Positions 58,156-64,000 of a stretch of 64,000 nt of DNA are shown here, one piece after another. The DNA is from Prinia subflava (Eukaryota > Chordata > Aves > Passeriformes > Cisticolidae), in the NCBI RefSeq assembly GCF_021018805.1, contig NC_086247.1, positions 2,557,501 through 2,621,500 of the forward strand, in the 5' to 3' direction. The position numbers and the translations under genes were made by a program. The notes under the pieces are model-generated. The model did no database searches and was not told the DNA's origin. It saw nothing but the letters and a program-made list of their open reading frames with translations. Positions within the stretch are counted from its first letter, which is position 1; every line of letters starts with the position of its first letter.

Positions 58156-58308
58156 TAGATATGGAGTAGTTCTACTGAAGAATTTTAGTTTATAGTAAGG
58201 TGAGTAAAACACTGGACCAGGATGCCCCATCACTAGAAACATTTCAGGCCAGGGAGGTTGGACTAGATGACCTCTAAGGGTCCCTGCCAATCCAAACCAT
58301 TCTGATTT
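57885..58308 (+). repeat. CR1 LINE 3' fragment split by a poly-A run
   Basis: Sense CR1: ACAAGAAAGATGTGGACCTG, GGACCAGAGGAGGCCACAAA, GGTTGTTCAGCCTGGAGAAG, TGATAGGACAATGGTTTTAA, then 39 A, then GGTAGATATGGAG... to GACTAGATGACCTCTAAGGG and CCATTCTGATT. Confidence 0.92.
58115..58153. repeat. Poly-A run, 39 bp, inside a CR1 copy
   Basis: Uninterrupted A at the point where CR1 normally has a short A-rich junction between TTTTAAACT and GGTAGAT. Best read as slippage expansion of that junction. Confidence 0.95.
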
Positions 58309-59173
58309 TGCCATCACACCAAAAGTGTTGCTGTTCTTGTGGGACTGTAACCTTCTTTTGTGGTAGAAACACCAGTTTGGGGTGTTTTTTCATAGCCTTG
58401 GTGTAAGAAAGTGGCAGCTGTCTTTGATCCTGTATCATTTCCTAGCTGATGCAGCACCTTTATCTCTTCTCTTCCTTTGCTGCCATCATCTCCATGCCTT
58501 TGAGCTGAACTATTTTGATACCAAAGCCCTGGGACACTGTTGAAATGCTGGAGGACGTCTGGGTGAGGAATTTCTGTGGATGAGGAGGTGGGAAGGAGGA
58601 AGAAGTTGTCTGCCTCTGACTGCTGTGTTTATTTCATTCTGCTGCTGCTACCTCAGGCCTTGCAGATTTTTAAATTTTTTATTTTTTTTTAACCAGCAAG
58701 GCAAAATAACTGTAGCTCCAATATTTCTACTGGAGGCCCAGGAGCTTATAGCAGCAAACTGTCTCTTTTAAGAGCTCATCAGAACTGCAGTGTGATGGAT
58801 AGACTCCAGCCAGCTGTGTACTGGTAATGTTCCAGAAGACAGCATCACCTTTTTTTGATTGAGTGCTTAAGTCTTTGCCTTCCAGCTCAGGATCTCAAAA
58901 CACTTTGTGAGCAGTGAGGAATTAAAAGTTGCTCTTTATCAGTGGAGAAGATGAGACACAGGGAGGTCAAATCACTTGCTTGCCCTCAAAATCATTTGTT
59001 GTCCAGAACACCTGGACTTCAGTGCTTCTAATTTTTTTGCAGGTGGACATCCTGAAGTTTGGAGATTGCCCTGTATCTTTTATTTGCCTTCTCAGTCCTC
59101 TTTTCTTCTTAGGCTACTGGGGTCTAACTCACTTTTAACAGGGCTGTGCCTTTCTTTTTCTCTGTTTTTTTAG
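58309..59173. other. TSNARE1: Intron sequence upstream of the TSNARE1 exon
   Basis: T-rich near 58665-58690. A branch-point-like CTAAC lies at 59124-59128, suitably placed for the acceptor at 59172-59173. Confidence 0.5.
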
Positions 59174-59296
59174 GTCTGAAGTGTAATCCCGCATCCATCA
59201 CTATCCAGAAAATGTCTTATGGCTCCATTGATGGGAGTGGATTTGGGAGCAGGAACCCGTTTGGAGGCCCCTCGAGACAAGGCTATCAACCTCTCG
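59174..59296 (+). CDS. TSNARE1: TSNARE1 first coding exon (5'UTR end plus residues 1-28)
   Basis: Seen: a pyrimidine-rich tract (about 59143-59171) ends in AG at 59172-59173. The exon opens with 38 nt of 5'UTR. ATG is at 59212-59214 with A at -3. The frame reads MSYGSIDGSGFG, then SRNPFGGPSRQGYQPL, and the exon ends at 59296 in phase 1 (first base of codon 29) before a GTGAAG donor. Known: human TSNARE1 begins with the same MSYGSI, GSR, PFGGPSRQG and QPL blocks, and its first coding exon also ends in phase 1; both comparisons are from memory. TSNARE1 is a vertebrate Qa-type t-SNARE linked to endosomal membrane fusion. It has a C-terminal SNARE coiled coil and, in the long form, a domain derived from a Harbinger transposase (Myb/SANT-like). 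None of those later parts is in this window. This segment is Gly/Ser-rich and probably disordered. A second possible acceptor lies at 59111-59112 (TCTTCTTAG), which would lengthen the 5'UTR without changing the ATG. The protein identity is strong; exact UTR boundaries are inferred. Confidence 0.88.
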
Positions 59297-60261
59297 GTGA
59301 AGTATTGATCCCTTCTGTAATTTATTCCGCCTGACTCCCTGAGGACTGAAGTTTGACTTGCTCAGGCTCACTGTGGCTGCTGTATAAATATCACACCCTC
59401 ACCAGGGGTCATTTCTGACACTGATTTGCAAAGGTGAAACTTTTTCAGTTTGATTTGCGTGATTGAGGCCTGACATCTTACCATGCTCAGAATTTGAGGC
59501 TGCAACGTGGGAGAGCAGCACTGACGAGGGGTTTGGAGGAATTTTGGGGGATCAGGAGAAATGCAGAATATTTTCTAAAGTGGCTTTTGCCTTTTCTCAT
59601 CTCCCCATCACCTTTACAAGAAGTTTATCTCAATGGTTGTTGTAAGGCTGGCAGGGAGTAGATGGGAAGATGTACAAAATGCAGTGGGCTGTGCTTTCCC
59701 AGAGGACAGCTTTGCTGTGGGAGCTGCTTCAGTCTGGGAAACATGCTTGGATGTGGCAAACAGGATCAAAAATTCACTCAAGAAATGCTGAAAGTGTAAA
59801 CAGTGGCTTGCAGATGCCCATGGATTCTTTCTTTGTGTCATTTTTTTTTTATTTGAGCAGAGGCCAGACCAGCTGTAGGGCTGATCTGGGCTTATCTAGT
59901 CTGGCTTTGGGCAACCCTTTTTATCTGGAGCATATCCTTCATTTTGTTCCTGGATCTGGCTTGCTCTTGTAACATGGCAAAGGGCTCTCTTTCCTTTTTT
60001 CACCAGGGAAGAATATCACCTCTCTCTCCTCTTGCCTTTGATTTCAACTGGGCCATTCACTAACATAGCCTGATTTGGTGTCCATGTGTTCAGGGTTGCA
60101 AATGTTCTTTGGGAAACTTTTTTTTTTTTTTTGTTTCTGCAAATAGCAGTTCTCCCTCAATGAGAATACATATAGATATATATTAAAAAAAAAAAGAGGT
60201 TTCTCTTGGGTCTCTGTCTTCTTACCAATTTGGGGTTAATTTGGATTTTTTTTTTGAACAG

Positions 60262-60276
60262 GAAGAAGATATTGAA
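60262..60276 (+). other. Candidate 15-nt microexon (unproven)
   Basis: Fifteen bases (GAAGAAGATATTGAA) lie between an acceptor-like T-rich tract ending in GAACAG and a near-consensus donor GTAAGTATG. Spliced after the upstream phase-1 exon, it would read Gly-Arg-Arg-Tyr and then TGA, so inclusion would truncate TSNARE1. It could be a regulatory poison exon or simply a chance pair of splice-like sites. Confidence 0.2.
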
Positions 60277-60935
60277 GTAAGTATGAGTTGTCTATTCAGT
60301 TGTAAATAGTGATTTTTAGGCTATTCTGCAAGGCAAAATTAAAGGCATAAAAGCAAGGAAGAATGGGATACTTGGGCACAATCAAAGAACCATAAGAAAA
60401 GAGACTTGAAGTGTGGACTAGACAAATGATGAATCTCAGTACATTGTAACTTAGATTGTAAAAGATAAATATTTATTGTGCTGTATGAAAGAACTTCTGT
60501 TTTTAATGCAAACTCACAGAATAACTCAAGACACTTGAAATCTCTAAATATTTGAGGTGATCCCTTATTGTGCCCGGCTTGCCCATGGCTTGGCAGTTGG
60601 AGCTGTGATGCTGAAGCCACCCTCAGTGGATGGCAGAGGGGAGCTGATGTGGAAAATTCAGGATTTTTGAAACTGCCACAGTGTGGCAGAGCCTGTTGAT
60701 GCTCTGGATTATGGCTTAGACTTGAGTGCTGGTTTCCCCTCCAGGCTTGTACACATCCTGTCCTGTGCCATTGCCATCTCCAAGGTTCTCCAGCATGGAT
60801 TTTCCCAGCCAGCCAAAATTGGTTTGTCCCTTAGCTAAGGATCCCTGTGGAAAAGGTTGCAAGAGGAGGGGCCTGTTTGCATTGGCCAAGGCACCTTGGA
60901 GAAGGTTCCTTTCTGTGTGTCTCAGTCAGAGGTGG

Positions 60936-61299
60936 GTTCGTTCAGCCTTGAGAAAAGAAGGTTTAGGGGAGACCTTTTCATCATGTTCCAGCATTTAAAG
61001 GGTGGCTATAAATCAGATGAGGACTCTCTTTTCTCATGGAAAAGATTTGGGGTGTTGGGTACAAGTTATTCCTGGGGAGATTAGCAGAGACTCAGACAAG
61101 AGGAGAAATGCTTTGCGATGAGAACAATCAGCCTCCAAAATAATCTCCCCATAGAAGTCGTGGATTCCTGAGTGCTGGAAAATTTCAAAGTTCATCTGGA
61201 TGGAGTGCTGGGCAATCTTGTCCAGGCTGTGCTTTTGCCAAGGAAGGTTGGATCAGATGAGCCTTGAGCTTCCTTTCCACCTTGGCTTTCTGTGATTCT
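60936..61299 (+). repeat. CR1 LINE 3' fragment (distinct subfamily)
   Basis: Sense CR1: CAGCCTTGAGAAAAGAAGGT, CCATAGAAGTCGTGGATTCC, GGCAATCTTGTCCAGGCTGT, GGAAGGTTGGATCAGATGAG, CTTTCTGTGATTCT. Differs from other copies in the final 100 bp ('cttgtccaggctgtgctttt'). Confidence 0.92.
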
Positions 61300-63406
61300 G
61301 TTCTGTGTTCCTCTGAACCTGTGTCCCTTTGCCACAGAAGATGGACCCATTGGATGCCTTTTGTCACAGGATCCCCAAATATTGCCATTAATTAAGTGCC
61401 AGGAGAGGGTAATGCAACACTAATTATCTGCCTCCTGCTTCTGGACAATGGATGACTGGTTTGCTAAGAAAAATTGCCTTTTGTATTAGATCATGGTGTG
61501 GCTGGAACAAAGGAGCGTGGCCCTCCCGCCAGCATTTGTGTCTGTGCTCCCAGCAGGGACAGACCTCCATGGGAGTGTTCTGTGTGTGCTTTGAACCCTT
61601 CCTCTCTTTGTAGATAATACATAAATAAAACCAGGTATCGCTGCAGGTAAATATCCAACAGTGGTCCAGTGGTAATATTCAATATCCAACAGAAAAAAAC
61701 CTGAGATACAGCACAGTAAAGATGATGGGGGTGGAACTGCTTCATCTGTAATATAGAGAGCAAAGAAAAGAGGTTTAGTTTGGTTTTGTGAAGGAAGATA
61801 CTGTCATGGGGGTTTCCTCTGTGCTTATGCATCTGTTTGTCTTGGCTCTGTTTCTTCCATGCTCGATCCAATTGTGCTGCCAGGATGGGAAAGTTTAATT
61901 ACTTGAAGGTGTAATTACTTGGCTCTGGGCTGATGTGATGATGGATGGACTCAGGGCCCATCCTCAGTCCATGTGCAGGTTAACATTGCTGACCAGCCTG
62001 ATTAGAGAGATCCACAGACTTCATCTGCAGAGTTTGGGAAGGATCCTAAGGCACTGTTTTCTGCAATTTGGTTTGCCCTGGACACCTTGGTGTTGGAAAA
62101 CTCTAGTTCAGACTCTGGTTTTGATGGTGGATATCCAGGATTTCTTGGAGAAAACAAAAAAAAAAAGTTAGTTTTTTCCTCATTATTATCATTTTTTAAT
62201 ATTGGCAGGTTTTAGGAGGAAAGAGAGAGAGAAGCTCAGCAGAACTCAGGTGTTCTGTGGCCTTAACCAAGGAGCACCTGAGGTGTGTCACAAGCAGGAT
62301 TACCTGGAGCAGAGCACTTTGGGGGTTTGGTTGTCCCACAGCCACTGAGGGACAGCCAGGACTGGCAGGTGGAGGCACAAGCCATGTCCCTGCTTTGCAG
62401 CTGGGAGTTACAACCTCCTCCAGCAACATCTGCTTTTCATATCCTCATTCTATCCCCAAAATCATTGCAAACCCTGGAGATCCCCTGTCTCCCTGTGAGA
62501 GCTTCTCTGGGCTTCATTTGGGCATTGGTGTTTTATGGACAAATTAGAAAGCAGGCAGTAGAATGTTACTGGGTTTTTTGTTTTTTGTGGTTTTGTTGTT
62601 GGTGTTTTTTTTGATTTTTTTTTAAGTTTAAACCTGAGAAATGGAAAAGATGGACCTCAAAAATTTTATTTTTTAAGTAATGTGACACATCTAAGATAAA
62701 CAGAGAGCAAACATTGTTCAGCAGTAGGAATTAGACTCTGGATTCTCGCTGTGTGCAACCTGCACTCTCTACCATGTTCAACCAACCTTCCCCAAGCCAT
62801 CTTTTTGTGGGGAAAATGAACAAAACCTGCTTTACACAAGGAGGCATATAGGTCAGGGATTTTAAATAGCTTGGATTAAAATGCCAAAAGACAGGAAATT
62901 TTTAACACTGCTTTTATTAACCTTTCTGTAACCTGGACGTTAAATGCCAGCTCTGAAAAGGTGAGGTTAATTTCATATTCCAGCAGTGCATTTCTTCCAG
63001 GTGAGCTCAAGGGACTGCTGGGTCAGTGCTTAATTTGGCTGTGACTTCATTTAAACCATTTTCACCTCAGTTTCTCCTGAAGATTTTGTGTGGGACCCTA
63101 GCCAGGGTTGTACTCAAGATATATCACACTGGAGTCTTTCTCCTGGTTGGATAAGGTTGGTTATCTTGTCACTGAACAAAATGAGACTGGTCCCTGCAAT
63201 TGTCCTTGGCAATGTTCCCTGGGTATAAATCACCTAATTATCATTTTGATACTCAGCAATTGTTAAATTATTTTTTCCAACAATTTTTTCTTTTTGAATG
63301 GGGTCTATAATTTTCTTTGCCCTTCCATCCCTACCACTCATCTGCCTCTGTGCTGCACCAACCAGCTCTTGGGTGGAAAGTCACGTGCCATTGGTGTCAC
63401 TGACCT
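61300..63406. other. TSNARE1: Unique intron sequence
   Basis: A runs near 62154 and T/G-rich patch at 62574-62626. No exon recognised. Confidence 0.5.
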
Positions 63407-63665
63407 GTCGTGGAATTGTTTGGGTGGGAAAAGCCCTCTGAGATCCTCAAGTCCAACCATTAACCCACCCCTGTCAGGTCCACCATTAAACTGTGTCCTC
63501 AAGTGCCACATCTGCACCTCTTGTAAATCCCTGCAGGGATGGTGGCTCAGCCCCTTCCCTGGGCAGCCTCTTCCAGGGCTTGACAACCCCTTCAGTGAAG
63601 ATTTTTATTCCCAAATATCCGATCTGAACCTCCTCCTTACAGATGAACCACCCTTCTGTCCTCTC
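63407..63665 (-). repeat. CR1 LINE 3' fragment
   Basis: Reverse CR1 of the 'ggccttggcag' group: GTGGAATTGTTTGGGTGGGA, GTCCTCAAGTGCCACATCTG, TGGGCAGCCTCTTCCAGGGC, TTGACAACCCCTTCAGTGAA, CCAAATATCCGATCTGAACC. Confidence 0.93.
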
Positions 63666-64000
63666 CAATCCTATTTTTCCTCTTTTTCTGGCAGTTCAGG
63701 AAAGTGATTTGTCTTTAAAAACACACCGTGGAGTTCATGGTTGCCTCCAAATTTGGCAGAGTCACAGAGCTCGTGTGCCCCATGGGAGGGAGATGTTCAG
63801 ATGATTGTGACCCCTTTGGTGGGATGGGGCTGGCAGAAGCTCTGTTTTTTTGGATAAAACTCACTCAAAACCTTGTGTACAAACCAGCACCATGGCCTGG
63901 CCACCACTTGGCCTCACTGCAGCCCCGGGTCTGGTGCCCACTGCCAGCTCCACATCTCGACACTGCAAAGTGCTGAAGCACAGAACAAACTCCTGAGCAC
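63666..64000. other. TSNARE1: Unique intron sequence to window end
   Basis: Nothing recognised. Confidence 0.5.

Larger units (their letters stand above)
1..59173 (+). other. TSNARE1: TSNARE1 upstream region: 5' intron and possibly intergenic DNA
   Basis: The first coding exon begins with a splice acceptor, so at least part of this interval is the intron after a non-coding first exon. I could not locate that exon: there is no CpG island and no convincing promoter cluster. In human the neighbouring gene on the 5' side is ADGRB1, so some of the left end could be intergenic; that is inference from mammalian synteny. No other protein-coding exon could be supported. Confidence 0.6.
59297..64000 (+). 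other. TSNARE1: TSNARE1 intron downstream of the first coding exon
   Basis: Starts with the donor GTGAAGTATT at 59297. Apart from two CR1 fragments (60936-61299 and 63407-63665) and short homopolymers near 60119 and 60184, it is unique AT-leaning sequence. A possible 15-nt cassette exon at 60262-60276 is listed separately. The next true TSNARE1 exon was not found, so this intron probably continues beyond the window. Confidence 0.7.

Noticed and set aside
60262..60276. True second coding exon of TSNARE1
   Set aside because: In the phase set by the upstream exon it reads into TGA at once, so it cannot be the constitutive next exon; kept only as a possible poison exon.

Overview
The window is animal nuclear DNA, almost certainly from a bird. 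The main evidence is about 38 recognisable fragments of the CR1 LINE, in both orientations, nearly all carrying the avian-type 3' end with its ATTCTRTGA-like terminal repeat. A few solo or partial LTRs match ERVL-type LTRs known from bird genomes. There are no Alu, L1 or B1/B2 repeats. Base composition is AT-leaning and CpG-poor, with no operons or prokaryotic signals. I cannot name the species; the LTR types would fit a neoavian or songbird genome.

Only one protein-coding exon can be supported: positions 59174-59296 on the + strand. It starts after a strong polypyrimidine tract and AG, carries an ATG in good context, and encodes a 28-residue N-terminus (MSYGSI..., then PFGGPSRQG...QPL). It ends in phase 1 at a GTGAAG donor. 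I recognise this as the first coding exon of TSNARE1 (t-SNARE domain-containing 1). Because the exon opens with a splice acceptor, the gene has an upstream non-coding first exon. Some or all of the left 59 kb is therefore 5' intron, possibly with intergenic sequence further out. The right 4.7 kb is the next intron. The SNARE domain and the other TSNARE1 exons lie beyond position 64000.

Layout: 1-11 kb is unique non-coding sequence with CR1 fragments, one solo LTR (5589-6060) and a perfect 36-bp inverted repeat (9829-9917). 11-20 kb has a pyrimidine tract, long T runs and a possible degraded LTR region (15.0-16.3 kb) containing the longest non-repetitive open frame. 20-31 kb is mostly unique sequence with CR1 fragments. 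31.18-31.45 kb is a GGAAAA/GGGAAAA satellite (TTTTCC and TTTTCCC on the + strand). 33.9-34.2 kb holds an ERVL-type LTR fragment. 36.3-37.04 kb has two TTTTG arrays. 38-44.3 kb is CR1-dense and ends in a second copy of the 5.6-kb LTR. 46.7-50.8 kb is largely repeat-free and retains more CpG than its surroundings. 51.6-58.3 kb is again CR1-dense, with another ERVL-type LTR fragment. 58.3-64 kb holds the TSNARE1 exon and its flanks.

No new multi-gene system is visible. The observations most worth a second look are the perfect hairpin at 9829-9917, the adjoining hexamer and heptamer G-rich arrays at 31180-31448, a candidate 15-nt cassette exon at 60262-60276 that would introduce a stop into TSNARE1, the related LTR pair, and two unexplained open frames. 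Repeat coordinates are approximate (about +/-15 bp) because they come from reading the sequence, not from an alignment program.
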